This document shows positions 8,508 through 17,952 of a stretch of DNA of 64,000 bases, piece after piece. The position numbers were made by a program, and so were the translations under genes. The notes below the pieces were generated by a model. It searched no databases. It was not told the origin of the DNA and worked only from the letters and a program-made list of their open reading frames with translations. The first letter of the stretch is position 1, and each line of letters opens with the position of its first letter. Source of the stretch: Paenibacillus pabuli NBRC 13638 (GTDB lineage Bacteria; Bacillota; Bacilli; Paenibacillales; Paenibacillaceae). The DNA lies in NCBI RefSeq assembly GCF_001514495.1, contig NZ_BCNM01000002.1, positions 310,001-374,000 on the forward strand, written 5' to 3'.

Positions 8508-9164
8508 TCACGGCCATAACCTTTGGTGCTTCCATTGCCCGTGTTGCAGTACATATTGGATTCGCACATGCTTTCGCTCCGGGTCTCCTTGCCAGAACTC
8601 AACTTCCTTTGCGTTCACGGCGTACAGTCTCCAATTCGGTGTAGTAACATCAGGGTCTCGGCTGATTCGTTCCTTCTGAGCGGCAATGGCGTGTTCCAAT
8701 GCTTCCTCGCTCTCCAGCTCCTGACTTTGCCGTCCCGTCATCGCCACTGCGCGGGCCCCTGCCGATCTTTTCCGAAAATCCGCCGCCCCCGCTTCCGCTC
8801 CCATATCCTCAGCGGTCCCTCTTATGCGAATTTGTCTGCCCAGCGCAGGCCAGTAAAAGGTCAATGCCACATGCGGATTGCTCCCAAGCTGCTGACCTTT
8901 TCGACTCTCCGAGCCAGATGCAAAATAAAAAGCTTCGTCAACCACGTCTTTCAAAATCAATACTCGTGCATCTGGAAAACCTTCCGAGTCCACCGTCGAG
9001 ATCGTCATCGCATGGGGTTCTTTCACCTCATGATCAATAGCCAGTCTCAGCCATTCCAGAAAAAGCTCCCCCGGTCGACCCGGTAACTGTTCGGTATCCC
9101 AATTCAGAAAAGGTCCAGACAAGGATTTCAACCCACGCAACAATTCACTCGGTTTGTCACTCAT
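8508..9164 (-). CDS. pdxH: pyridoxamine/pyridoxine 5'-phosphate oxidase family
   Basis: A 218-residue FMN-dependent oxidase. The N-terminal half has the FMN-binding split barrel (FPDARVLILKDV, FYFASGSESRKGQQL, LTFYWPALGRQIRIRG), and the C-terminus has the dimerisation signature EFWQGDPERKHVRIQY ending in RLWP. It oxidises PNP or PMP to pyridoxal phosphate. Length matches the family. GGGGGTG precedes the ATG. A phenazine-type relative cannot be fully excluded, but no phenazine genes are nearby. Confidence 0.85.
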   Translation of the reverse strand: MSDKPSELLRGLKSLSGPFLNWDTEQLPGRPGELFLEWLRLAIDHEVKEPHAMTISTVDSEGFPDARVLILKDVVDEAFYFASGSESRKGQQLGSNPHVALTFYWPALGRQIRIRGTAEDMGAEAGAADFRKRSAGARAVAMTGRQSQELESEEALEHAIAAQKERISRDPDVTTPNWRLYAVNAKEVEFWQGDPERKHVRIQYVLQHGQWKHQRLWP

Positions 9165-9192
9165 ATCGGCACCCCCCTTAGACTTCCATTTT

Positions 9193-9807
9193 CTAATCTA
9201 GATGACTCATCATATTCATGCTGCTAAACTCCCAACCATTTAGTCCTTTCTCAACCGTATGTACACTGGCATTCCCAATAGAATGAAACTCCGATGTATT
9301 GGTCCATTTTTGGTTTCCCAAAAGATAATAGAGGATGTTGATTACTCCACCGTGCGTGACCAGTAGAACATTGGATTCGACATGTTGCTCCTCTATACTC
9401 TGGCATAAATCCCGAAAGGATGAACATATTCTGTTATAAAAATTCCGAGGACTTTCTCCTCCTGGAAACGGGGTATCCATTCCAAGAGTGTTAAAATAAA
9501 CGCCTGCATATTTCACTTCAGCTTCCTTGTTTGGCATTCCAGCCAGATCTCCGTTATTCATTTCTCTCCAGTCTTTCTGGTAATGTCCCTTGATGTTCAG
9601 TCTTTTTTCAAGCTCTTTGGCAGTCTGTACTGCACGCGGAAGATCACTGCTAAGTATCGTGTTTATTTTGAATTGCTCAGAATGATGGTACAGATAATCT
9701 CCGAGTTTCTCCGATTGAATAATGCCTTGCTCAATGAGTCCTCGCTGACTCCAGCCACCTCTGTAGCCCTCCTCATCCATCCCGTGTCTTACCAAGAAAA
9801 TCTTCAA
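9193..9807 (-). CDS. histidine phosphatase family protein
   Basis: A 204-residue phosphoglycerate-mutase-like phosphatase. The catalytic loop LVRHG is at residues 5-9, the second His lies in LLVTHGGVI, and SSDLPRAVQTAKEL supplies a conserved Arg. It starts with TTG at 9807 after GGAGGAG. Substrate unknown. Confidence 0.85.
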   Translation of the reverse strand: MKIFLVRHGMDEEGYRGGWSQRGLIEQGIIQSEKLGDYLYHHSEQFKINTILSSDLPRAVQTAKELEKRLNIKGHYQKDWREMNNGDLAGMPNKEAEVKYAGVYFNTLGMDTPFPGGESPRNFYNRICSSFRDLCQSIEEQHVESNVLLVTHGGVINILYYLLGNQKWTNTSEFHSIGNASVHTVEKGLNGWEFSSMNMMSHLD

Positions 9808-9843
9808 GATGTCTCCTCCTCTATTTGAATCCTCTTATGAGAG

Positions 9844-10137
9844 TTACTTATTAAAAGATAATTCCTCTTCTTCGAGTGCTTGTTTAAGTTTTGGCATCGC
9901 AGAAGGCCCGATCCCGTGCAGCTTCAATATCTCTTTTTCAGTGTATTGCGAGAGCAGCTGCAATGTCGTAATCCCCTGATTCTCCAGCGCACGTCTGGCT
10001 GGTGCGGACAGCAATGAAAGAAATCCTTCTTTCGGTTTTCGTTCCTGTTCACAGACGGGACAAGTTGGACAATCGCTACTTTTGGAGTAGGAGTGTCCTT
10101 GCTCGCATGTTCTTAGTGTTCCTTTTGCGTTTACCAT
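9844..10137 (-). CDS. zinc-ribbon plus RNA polymerase alpha-CTD-like HhH protein
   Basis: A 97-residue protein. The N-terminal third has four cysteines (TCEQGHSYSKSSDCPTCPVC) that could bind zinc. The rest (APARRALENQGITTLQLLSQ, LHGIGPSAMPKLKQAL) resembles the helix-hairpin-helix fold of the alpha subunit C-terminal domain. The ATG at 10137 has AAAGGTG upstream and is preferred over a GTG three codons earlier. Role unknown; DNA binding is plausible. Confidence 0.7.
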   Translation of the reverse strand: MVNAKGTLRTCEQGHSYSKSSDCPTCPVCEQERKPKEGFLSLLSAPARRALENQGITTLQLLSQYTEKEILKLHGIGPSAMPKLKQALEEEELSFNK

Positions 10138-10188
10138 GCAGTCCACACCTTTCCGTTTTATCGGATAAAATTATCTCGGATCTCGGAT

Positions 10189-11196
10189 TTAGCTACTCAA
10201 CCAGTTCTCAACATCTGAGATCATATCCTCGTATTGTTTTAAAGCCTCAATAGTCCATGTAACTTGTGATGTTCCCATTTGTTGTTCTTCATCGTCTGTG
10301 CATTCAATCCACAAAGAGCGTTTCAGACTGTATTCGAGCCAGTCCAACTTTCCGGCAAAACCATTTTCGAGAACCATTCTCCAATTGGCGTTTAAACTTC
10401 CCACTTGAGACCGATATCCAACTATAAAAGCCAAGAACCTTTCTTTGTCCATGTTTCCAGTGTGATCTACTGACCAATACATAGCTGTTTCCACCAGATC
10501 ATGCATCGGATTAATATAACCCGCTGATTCCCAATCAATAATGATGGGGTTGTCCTGCTGCCACATCACGTTCTTAGGTTCAAGATCTCTATGGCTAATA
10601 ACTGTATCTGAAGCCAGCATTACTGATGCATTTTTTGCCTGTATACTCCACTCATAGAGCTTTTGAATGCTATTACCTAATAGGGTCGTCCAATCAGAAT
10701 TTTCTTTCTGCCCTTTGTTTAAATAATAATCCCAATTGGTTTCTTTGGAATGATCCAACTGAAATTTAGGAATATGAAGCTGTGAAAAATCGATCTTGTG
10801 GATATCTGCAAGAATCATGCCCATATGCTCACAATGTGCTTTGGTTAGTTCATGAAGCTCCAGACTTTTACCATCGATCCAGTCAAATATAAGATAACAT
10901 TGATGTTCTAATATCTGCATTGAAGAACCGTCTATCACTTTGGCAGGTTGAGCATGGATAAAATTTGCCACCACGTTTGCTATTTTTTCGGATTGGATAT
11001 AATTCTGCATAGCTGTAGGTCTACTCATAATTTGAGGATTCAGTGCTTTTACAGCATATTTGGCATGCGTGGTTTTAATGGAATACATGCGATGTAAAAG
11101 CCCACCTGAGATTGTCTTGGGTGTACTAATCAGCTCACCAAGTTCTAATTCAGCGACGAGTTTTTCGAATTTTAGATTATATTGAATATTATTCAT
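10189..11196 (-). CDS. aminoglycoside phosphotransferase (APH) family protein
   Basis: A 335-residue kinase-like protein. The catalytic loop is SHRDLEPKNVMW and the metal-binding motif is IIIDWESAGY. Members phosphorylate antibiotics, choline or other small molecules, and many have no resistance role. It starts 3 bp after the stop of the double GNAT gene, so the two are an operon. Confidence 0.85.
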   Translation of the reverse strand: MNNIQYNLKFEKLVAELELGELISTPKTISGGLLHRMYSIKTTHAKYAVKALNPQIMSRPTAMQNYIQSEKIANVVANFIHAQPAKVIDGSSMQILEHQCYLIFDWIDGKSLELHELTKAHCEHMGMILADIHKIDFSQLHIPKFQLDHSKETNWDYYLNKGQKENSDWTTLLGNSIQKLYEWSIQAKNASVMLASDTVISHRDLEPKNVMWQQDNPIIIDWESAGYINPMHDLVETAMYWSVDHTGNMDKERFLAFIVGYRSQVGSLNANWRMVLENGFAGKLDWLEYSLKRSLWIECTDDEEQQMGTSQVTWTIEALKQYEDMISDVENWLSS

Positions 11197-11199
11197 ACG

Positions 11200-12183
11200 T
11201 TATAACACCTTTTGGAAACTACCAATATCCAATCTGCGATCGAATTTATATCCCACACCTTTAAACATCGCACACTGCTCATATCCATGCTTTTCAAACA
11301 GAGACTTGCTGCGTGTGTTTTCCATGCATACTGTAGCAATCAAGGTGTAGAAGCCTTGCTCGCGCGCAACATCCTCTATGAATCGCAGAGCCGTTCCACC
11401 AATGCCTTTCCCTACAATATCCGGTCTCAAATAAATGGTTACTTCTCCCGAGAAGTCGTAAGCTTGTTTGCTCTTGTATTGGGTAATTAGCACATAACCT
11501 TTAATTTCGTTCTCTTCTTTAATGACAAACGATTTAAAACGCGGATTTCGGTTCATGACCGATGCCTTAATTTCTTCCAGGGTCAATTCTTCCGTATGAA
11601 ACGAGATAGTCGTGTTGGAGACATAGTAATTATATATTTCTCTGACTTCAGTTAAATCCTGTTCCGTTATTTCTTCAAAAGAGTAGATGGGCATTTCCAT
11701 TTCCATTTTCATACTGATAAATAACATATCTTTGTCATTCACTTTGCTATAAAACGCCTTATCTCTTATAAAGCCTATCCGCTCATATACTTTAATTGCT
11801 CGCTCGTTGAATGTGGCAACCACCAGCCGAAACTGAGAACATTTAAATTGGTTTTGCAAAAATACTAAACTTTGTTTAAGGAATACAGACCCTATCTTTT
11901 GCCCTGTCAGATCAGGATCTAATCCAAGGCCTATATCCAGATATCCTTCTTCTTGATACAGTCCGATTGAGGCTCCTCCCGGTACACGTGCTGATTCTCC
12001 ACAACAAATAAATCCCACTAACTTCTCCAGCTCATCCAGGACAGCAAAGTACTCCCCATTCATCAATTCATGAATATCTTCATTAGAATCAGAGAAACTG
12101 TACATCGCATATTCATTTTCATACGTCCAGGTAACGATTTTTTCCGCATCAGCTAATCTCATTGGATAATAGGATAAAAGCAT
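11200..12183 (-). CDS. protein with two tandem GNAT acetyltransferase domains
   Basis: A 327-residue fusion. Residues about 1-160 are a GNAT domain with the acetyl-CoA loop LTGQKIGSVFLKQSL; residues about 165-320 are a second GNAT domain like phosphinothricin acetyltransferases (REIYNYYVSNTTISFHTEEL, VGKGIGGTALRFIED). GGGGGAT precedes the ATG at 12183. Each half is usually a separate protein. Substrates unknown. Confidence 0.85.
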   Translation of the reverse strand: MLLSYYPMRLADAEKIVTWTYENEYAMYSFSDSNEDIHELMNGEYFAVLDELEKLVGFICCGESARVPGGASIGLYQEEGYLDIGLGLDPDLTGQKIGSVFLKQSLVFLQNQFKCSQFRLVVATFNERAIKVYERIGFIRDKAFYSKVNDKDMLFISMKMEMEMPIYSFEEITEQDLTEVREIYNYYVSNTTISFHTEELTLEEIKASVMNRNPRFKSFVIKEENEIKGYVLITQYKSKQAYDFSGEVTIYLRPDIVGKGIGGTALRFIEDVAREQGFYTLIATVCMENTRSKSLFEKHGYEQCAMFKGVGYKFDRRLDIGSFQKVL

Positions 12184-12238
12184 CAATAATCCCCCTTTTT
12201 ATACACTTACGGGATTAACGAACTCGATAGAGACACCA

Positions 12239-12742
12239 TCATTGTTTTTCATATAGACTGGCACTCCAGCTCCCCAGTTCCACTCTTCGGATATATTGGA
12301 ATCCATAATCCTTGTAGTATTGATTGAGTCGCAAATTATCTGCCATGCAATCCAGCCTGATCATGGTCTTTCCTTTATGCCTGATATTCTCTTCTGCTGA
12401 TTTTAAAAGGAGTAGTCCTATATCTTGCCCTTTAAAATCTCTATTCACTGCGAATCGGTGTATGTATCCGGAATCTGGGTTGTCGAGTTCTTTCCAAATC
12501 TGAGGGTCTGACCATGTTAAGGTATACGTCCCTACGGTTTCATGTTTGTTTTCAGCAAGGTATACTTCTGATCCATCCGTCATGAATTCAACGACTTGTT
12601 CCAGATTGAAATACTCAGGACGCCATTGATATATTTCTTTGGAGTTCAGCCACCGGGCAGACTCTTGCCAAAGATTCAATACCACTGGTGCCTCCTCTGG
12701 TAATGCTAGTCTAATGATCAATTTAGTATCACGTTGCGCCAT
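12239..12742 (-). CDS. GNAT family N-acetyltransferase
   Basis: A 167-residue acetyltransferase with the acetyl-CoA-binding motif FKGQDIGLLLLKSAEENIR and a typical ending DYGFQYIRRVE. A GAGGG site lies 6 nt before the ATG at 12742; an in-frame ATG seven codons earlier is less well placed. It lies upstream of the double GNAT and APH genes in the same direction. Confidence 0.8.
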   Translation of the reverse strand: MAQRDTKLIIRLALPEEAPVVLNLWQESARWLNSKEIYQWRPEYFNLEQVVEFMTDGSEVYLAENKHETVGTYTLTWSDPQIWKELDNPDSGYIHRFAVNRDFKGQDIGLLLLKSAEENIRHKGKTMIRLDCMADNLRLNQYYKDYGFQYIRRVELGSWSASLYEKQ

Positions 12743-12840
12743 TGCCATCCCTCGCTTATTCAAAAGTCAAATTCTTATTTGATATTCTTCACTATGAATG
12801 GCTAGCCCTTCAAATTCTTTTCCCTTCTGAATGAAATACT

Positions 12841-13881
12841 TTATTTCAAACGATCTACTACCCCCATCAACCACGCTGCAAATCGTTCTTTCTCCTCGAA
12901 CTGTGGGTAATGAGCCGACTCTTCAAATAGAACAAAATCTTTTTCGGGTGCTTCGAGCTCATTGAAATAATCCCGTGCCGCATTCACAGATGTCATATAA
13001 TCATATTTCCCCATAACAAAATAAGTCGGGATCTCCAGCTGATCTACAATGTCTGGCAAATGATTGGCGGATTCCTCCTTCAGGAGAATTTCCTGTGTAG
13101 CCTGCACTCCCATGGAATAGCGAATCACATCGAGCGCATTATACTCGGTTCCCAGAAGAAAGCCGAGCGTATAATCCCTGTTGTCATCAATAAGTCTGGC
13201 TGCACCGCCATATTTGCGAACCAACTTTCTTGGTGTGTGCTCCTCCCCTCGCTCAATCGGACCTCGAAGACGTTCCAGACTTTCCGCATCCGCTATACTG
13301 CCAGCTTGTTTCGCTTGTATAATCGTATATTCCAAACTATCCAGCTCACTCTGCACAGTATCAGCAACTTGCCCAATACCTATATAAGCAAGGAATTTTT
13401 CAGGTGCTTTGGCTGCCGCTTTTGTCCCTATGTATGTACCAAATGAATGACCGACCAACGTAACCTTTCTTTGCCCCAGTTCAGTAGTGACGTAATCCGT
13501 TAAAGCCAGTAAATCATCTACAAGCACATCTGAAGTCACATCCGAATAATCCTCCAACAAATGATATGACTTTCCACTTCCACGTTGATCATAATGCACA
13601 ATGGTAAAATGTTGTTCAAGCTCCTGCTGATACTTCCTTACATAAGGAATCTCGGAGCAACCAGGTCCACCATGGACGAAAAGAAGGATAGGATTGTTCC
13701 GATCCGCCCCGCGAATCATAACCTCATGACCTGCACCATTGATCTCGATCTGTCCTAATGTGCTGATACTATTTTCTCCCTTGATCCCAGGGGTCCAAGT
13801 GGGAAAGATCAGAGCGAGTATGATGATTAGAAGGATACTAAGTATGACGCCTCTGAATATTTTAATCGATCTCTTACGCAT
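12841..13881 (-). CDS. alpha/beta hydrolase, prolyl-aminopeptidase-like, membrane anchored
   Basis: A 346-residue hydrolase with an N-terminal membrane helix (about 9-28). HGGPGCSE forms the oxyanion region, GHSFGTYIG is the nucleophile elbow, and the acid and base are probably in MGKYDYM and ESAHYPQF. The pattern matches proline iminopeptidase-type S33 enzymes. GGAGGAG precedes the ATG. Confidence 0.82.
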   Translation of the reverse strand: MRKRSIKIFRGVILSILLIIILALIFPTWTPGIKGENSISTLGQIEINGAGHEVMIRGADRNNPILLFVHGGPGCSEIPYVRKYQQELEQHFTIVHYDQRGSGKSYHLLEDYSDVTSDVLVDDLLALTDYVTTELGQRKVTLVGHSFGTYIGTKAAAKAPEKFLAYIGIGQVADTVQSELDSLEYTIIQAKQAGSIADAESLERLRGPIERGEEHTPRKLVRKYGGAARLIDDNRDYTLGFLLGTEYNALDVIRYSMGVQATQEILLKEESANHLPDIVDQLEIPTYFVMGKYDYMTSVNAARDYFNELEAPEKDFVLFEESAHYPQFEEKERFAAWLMGVVDRLK

Positions 13882-13976
13882 GAGATGGCTCCTCCGGCAG
13901 ATTATTCGTTAGTTTGAACTCCGACTTCAAACGTTAATTGTTACTCCATACTAATTACTACTCCTATTCCAGTTAC

Positions 13977-14555
13977 TCACCGTTTGCCTTCTTCTCGCAG
14001 CACATAAGCCAATCGGTACATTTCCGCAATGTCGTCTCTATTCTGTTCTTCGAATCTTCGGATCGCTTCACCAATCTCCACAACCTCTACCGCAATCACC
14101 TGCTCCCCATCCACCGGATTCAGCGGTTGGCCCACAAGTTTAACTTCTCCATAGCCAATAAGTCTCACAAAATGAGGATGCGGAATATGCGGTCTATACG
14201 GTTCAGGCGCACTCGACATGCAATGAAATTGCCCAAACACCTGATACGAAAGCAATTCGGCTCCGAGCTCCTCCATCACTTCACGTTGCAGTCCATCCAT
14301 ATACTCCTCTCCTACCTCCAACGTTCCTCCGGGCAGCTCCCATTTCCCGTTCTCGATCTGAAAAACAACCACTTGTTCCCCGACAAACGGGATAATGCTC
14401 ACATTACTTACCAGCGTTTCATCCACGATGTCATTCAGTCTAAACTCCGCTTCAACGATCCCCCAATGAATCGATGTACTGAGCGCCGGGAAGTGTTCCT
14501 GATCCAACGTTTTCATGCAATATCCGATCCTCTCTATGTAAAATAAATCTTCCAT
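13977..14555 (-). CDS. NUDIX hydrolase
   Basis: A protein of up to 192 residues with the Nudix box GTLEVGEEYMDGLQREVMEE. It hydrolyses a nucleoside diphosphate linked to another group; the substrate is unknown. An alternative start at 14516 (residue 14) has AGAGAGG upstream and could be the true one. Confidence 0.82.
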   Translation of the reverse strand: MEDLFYIERIGYCMKTLDQEHFPALSTSIHWGIVEAEFRLNDIVDETLVSNVSIIPFVGEQVVVFQIENGKWELPGGTLEVGEEYMDGLQREVMEELGAELLSYQVFGQFHCMSSAPEPYRPHIPHPHFVRLIGYGEVKLVGQPLNPVDGEQVIAVEVVEIGEAIRRFEEQNRDDIAEMYRLAYVLREEGKR

Positions 14556-14582
14556 TATAAGTTCTATCTCTCATTATAGATC

Positions 14583-14633
14583 AAAAAAGAAAAAAGAAGG
14601 CCATTTTTCCCATCGGGATTCCATGGACCTTCT
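14583..14633 (-). terminator. terminator of the ABC/two-component operon
   Basis: On the minus strand AGAAGG at the outside pairs with CCTTCT, with an inner ATCCC/GGGA(A) stem, followed by a long T run. It resembles the hairpins at 49285-49335, 52083-52125 and 59933-59981, which share the core of a GGAAGG/CCTTCC outer stem and a CCCTATGGGA-type inner stem. Confidence 0.8.
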
Positions 14634-14710
14634 GATGCGATATCCGTTGAATTAAAGAAGCTTATAATTGCCACTCCGATGACAGAACAACCTTACGCTC
14701 ACTCCGAGCG

Positions 14711-15388
14711 CTAATGGTGTACCAGTTTCCCGTTTTCCAAAAAGAGAACCCGATCACACAGCGGCAAAATCCGCTCATCATGCGTAACCATCACCGCACT
14801 CTTGCCCTGCTCCTTCACGAGCCGTGCAATCATGCCCACAATATCCAGGCCACGTTCCGCATCCAGACTGGCTGTCGGTTCATCCGCGAGCAGAACAGCC
14901 GGATCATTCATCAATGCTCTGGCAATGGCAACCCGCTGGCGTTCTCCGCCGGACAGCTTCTCTGCATATGCTTTACGCCGATGCGATAAACCTACCGTAT
15001 CCAGCAGCTCATCCACTCGCTTCTCTGCCTTGTTTTTGTCCGTTCCGGCAAGCTTGGCAACTACCATTAGTTGTTCTTCCACTTTCAGATATGGAATGAG
15101 ATTGGCGCTTTGAAAAATAAATCCGAGCTGCTGGAGCCGCACATCGGATATCTCCTGCTTGTTTTTACCCATAATCGATGCGCCATCCAGCAGAACCTGT
15201 CCTTCCGTCGGTTCGAGGAGTGCGCCTGCGATGGACAGAAATGTACTTTTGCCTGACCCGGAAGGCCCCATAACTGCGACGAGTTCTCCTTCGGCCACCT
15301 CCAGATCCAACTTATCCAATATCGTCCGTTTGAACCCGCCATCTTCGAAGGTCTTTGTAATTCCCTGCAATACCAATCGGTTTCTCAT
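14711..15388 (-). CDS. ABC transporter ATP-binding protein (MacB/LolD type)
   Basis: A 225-residue ATPase with Walker A GPSGSGKST (about 41-49), Q-loop FIFQSANLIP, signature LSGGERQRVAIARAL and Walker B VLLADEPTASLD. It pairs with the FtsX-type permease upstream (4-bp ATGA overlap). Such pairs export peptides or lipoproteins or act as sensors with two-component systems. Confidence 0.92.
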   Translation of the reverse strand: MRNRLVLQGITKTFEDGGFKRTILDKLDLEVAEGELVAVMGPSGSGKSTFLSIAGALLEPTEGQVLLDGASIMGKNKQEISDVRLQQLGFIFQSANLIPYLKVEEQLMVVAKLAGTDKNKAEKRVDELLDTVGLSHRRKAYAEKLSGGERQRVAIARALMNDPAVLLADEPTASLDAERGLDIVGMIARLVKEQGKSAVMVTHDERILPLCDRVLFLENGKLVHH

Positions 15389-16509
15389 GCTGCTGTCCTC
15401 CCAATCGCATCAAGCGCATCAATTTTGGTCACCTTCCACACCGAGAATAATGAACCCGCCATAGACATTATCACGAATAACACGCAGGTTAGGGTCAGGG
15501 TGGACAAACCTAATTGAAACGGCATCGAAGCTGGCAAGATGGATTCAAATAATTGAACCAGCAGGACACTAATCACCAGACTGCCGACGGATAGAAGCAA
15601 TACTTGCAGTGAAACACTGCGAGCCAGATACGCATTGCGCGTCCCAATAGCTTTCAGAATACCGAATTGACTCGTTTTCTGAATCGTGATGACGTAGAAA
15701 AATACCGCAAGCACAAACGCCGAGATGACAAATAAAAAGGCAATCATCATGAGCAGCGAGCCCTGCTCTTCCTTGTACCCAGGAATGGCTGATACCGCAT
15801 CGGACTTCGTAATTAATTCCGTATTCGGCAGTGCGGAACTAAGGCTGTCTACCTTCTCGCCAGCATCCTTAATGGCAATGGCATTGTATACCGGGGCATT
15901 GGCTCCTGCTGTTCCTTGCGAAGTACGGGAACCTTCCTGAATAGCGAGCCATTGCTGCTCATTCAGGAACACAACCGGTGAGTGACTGAAGGACTCATTT
16001 TCCACAAATCCCCCCACTGTCCACTCCGTTCCCGAGGCTTGATCGACCAGTACTGTTCCAATGGTCACGCCGGATTCAGACAGCTTTTGATCCACCACAA
16101 CCTGCCCGTCTTTCTGATCCGTGATTGGCGATCCTTCGGTTACGGTTGGAGCCAGCCAGCCTTCCGGGTTCACCATGAATAGCGTTACATCCATCTTCTT
16201 CGTGTCGCCAGCAGGACTAACCGTTGTCATTTTCACTCCCAGCGGTTCAGCATTCTCTTGCCCCACTGCGGAGCGTGTCTGCTCCAGCTGATCCTGACTC
16301 ACCTGGGACCGGGTAAACCGATGATTCGAATCCTGCTCCAGAACAAAATGGGTTGCTGCCATATTTTTGATGGATGCCGCGTTATCATACGCTAGCCCTT
16401 GTGCCAGACCTGTGACAAATAAAACCAGAAATGAAACAAGTACCATAATTGTAGCAATTAACGCATAGCGCCCTTTCGCAAACCTCATCTCTCTAATAGC
16501 CAAGTACAT
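15385..16509 (-). CDS. FtsX/MacB-type ABC transporter permease
   Basis: A 374-residue membrane protein: one N-terminal helix (about 15-38), a large extracytoplasmic domain (about 40-240), then three helices near the C-terminus (about 250-370). AGGAGG stands before the ATG at 16509; the frame is open 18 codons further upstream without an RBS. Confidence 0.88.
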   Translation of the reverse strand: MYLAIREMRFAKGRYALIATIMVLVSFLVLFVTGLAQGLAYDNAASIKNMAATHFVLEQDSNHRFTRSQVSQDQLEQTRSAVGQENAEPLGVKMTTVSPAGDTKKMDVTLFMVNPEGWLAPTVTEGSPITDQKDGQVVVDQKLSESGVTIGTVLVDQASGTEWTVGGFVENESFSHSPVVFLNEQQWLAIQEGSRTSQGTAGANAPVYNAIAIKDAGEKVDSLSSALPNTELITKSDAVSAIPGYKEEQGSLLMMIAFLFVISAFVLAVFFYVITIQKTSQFGILKAIGTRNAYLARSVSLQVLLLSVGSLVISVLLVQLFESILPASMPFQLGLSTLTLTCVLFVIMSMAGSLFSVWKVTKIDALDAIGRTAA

Positions 16510-16575
16510 GTTCTCTGACCTCCTCTTGATAACCCAAGTATAGGAGGTGAAAATGAACGGCAAATGAATAACAGA

Positions 16576-17952
16576 TTACATCTGCGGGAGCGTCACGGTG
16601 AAGACCGTTCCCTCTGACGAACTGGAGACCTCAATCGTGCCGTCATGAATACGGATAATTTTCTGCACAATGGCAAGTCCAAGCCCGGTTCGGCCGGAGG
16701 AACGCTCTCTTGCACGGTCTACCCGGTAGAAACGATCAAACAGGAACGGCAGATGCTCCGCTGCAATCCCATCCCCTGTATCCCGAATATGGATCACGCA
16801 TTGGGCATTCGTCTCCTCGGCACGAATCTCGATGCTTCTCCCCTGTGGAAGATGATTCACGGCATTCCCCAGCAGATTCATCCAGACCTGCATGAGCAGC
16901 ACTTCATTGCCATAGAGCTGAATGGATTCGGGTACCGAAATCCGGAGCAGCAGTTCTTTTTCTTCCAGCTGCCATTGCAGCACCTGAACCGCTTGGCGGA
17001 ACTGATCCCGCAGAGAGAATCTCACTTTGGTCATATCCTCATGGCCTTGTTCAAGGGAGGACAACAGCAGCAATTGTTTACTAAGCAGTGAGAGATGGCG
17101 GCTCTCCTCCTCAATAATAGAGGCATAGTGCTCGCGTTCCTGTTCAGGCAGATCCCGATCTCCCACCAGTTGGGCAAACCCCTGAATCGAGGTCAGCGGT
17201 GATTGGATCTCATGCGATACGTTGGATACAAACTGCTGCCTCGCCTGATCTACCCGCTCCAATTCACGACTCATGGTCATGAAATGCTGGGCCAGCTGTC
17301 CAATCTCATCACGCCGCGTGGTGGACAATTTCAGATTATAGTTCCCTTGGGCAATGCGCTTGGTCGCCTCGGACAGACGTTCAATCGGATTCACCAGATA
17401 GCGGGTACTGATTATAAAGAGCAGGACGCTAATGGCAACCGTAAACGCTCCAATCAGCGCGAAAAAGATACGCAGTTCCCCAAATTGTAAAATGACGTCT
17501 GGACGGATAAATAACGCATAACTTGCATTGCCCATCTGTAGATGAACACCGACAGTATTGCTCAATTGATTATCAAAGAACCCTGTAATAAAGGGTTTGC
17601 TGGGAAACTCGGCGACGCCGTGGTATATCTCACCACTTAATACCCGATCTACAGCCTGCTTGTCCAGATCCTTCTGGCGGAATTCACGGCCGTAGAATTG
17701 GTCATTCCCTTTTCCATCCGTTACGTAAATTTCGTAACCGAGTGCTGCGGCATTGTTCAGGTAATGCTCCACTGCAGCGGGTTCCTGCTCCACAAACTGC
17801 TTCATTTGCGTCGCGATGCCCACCAGCTTCTCGTCATTGAAAGACTTCAGCTTCGCATGATAATAAATATTGGACAAAAGAAAACCCAGCATGGCGCTGA
17901 CCAGAATCACCGCGATCGTAATCAGGAATACCCGAAAGTACAGTGATCTCAA
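16576..17952 (-). CDS. sensor histidine kinase
   Basis: A 458-residue kinase: N-terminal helix (about 8-30), extracytoplasmic sensor (about 31-165), second helix (about 166-186), HAMP, HisKA with FVSNVSHEIQSPLTSIQ (phospho-His), and HATPase with N box GNAVNHLP, DTGDGI and GRTGLGLAIV. TTG start overlapping the regulator stop by 4 bp. It probably controls the downstream FtsX/ABC genes. Confidence 0.92.
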   Translation of the reverse strand: MRSLYFRVFLITIAVILVSAMLGFLLSNIYYHAKLKSFNDEKLVGIATQMKQFVEQEPAAVEHYLNNAAALGYEIYVTDGKGNDQFYGREFRQKDLDKQAVDRVLSGEIYHGVAEFPSKPFITGFFDNQLSNTVGVHLQMGNASYALFIRPDVILQFGELRIFFALIGAFTVAISVLLFIISTRYLVNPIERLSEATKRIAQGNYNLKLSTTRRDEIGQLAQHFMTMSRELERVDQARQQFVSNVSHEIQSPLTSIQGFAQLVGDRDLPEQEREHYASIIEEESRHLSLLSKQLLLLSSLEQGHEDMTKVRFSLRDQFRQAVQVLQWQLEEKELLLRISVPESIQLYGNEVLLMQVWMNLLGNAVNHLPQGRSIEIRAEETNAQCVIHIRDTGDGIAAEHLPFLFDRFYRVDRARERSSGRTGLGLAIVQKIIRIHDGTIEVSSSSEGTVFTVTLPQM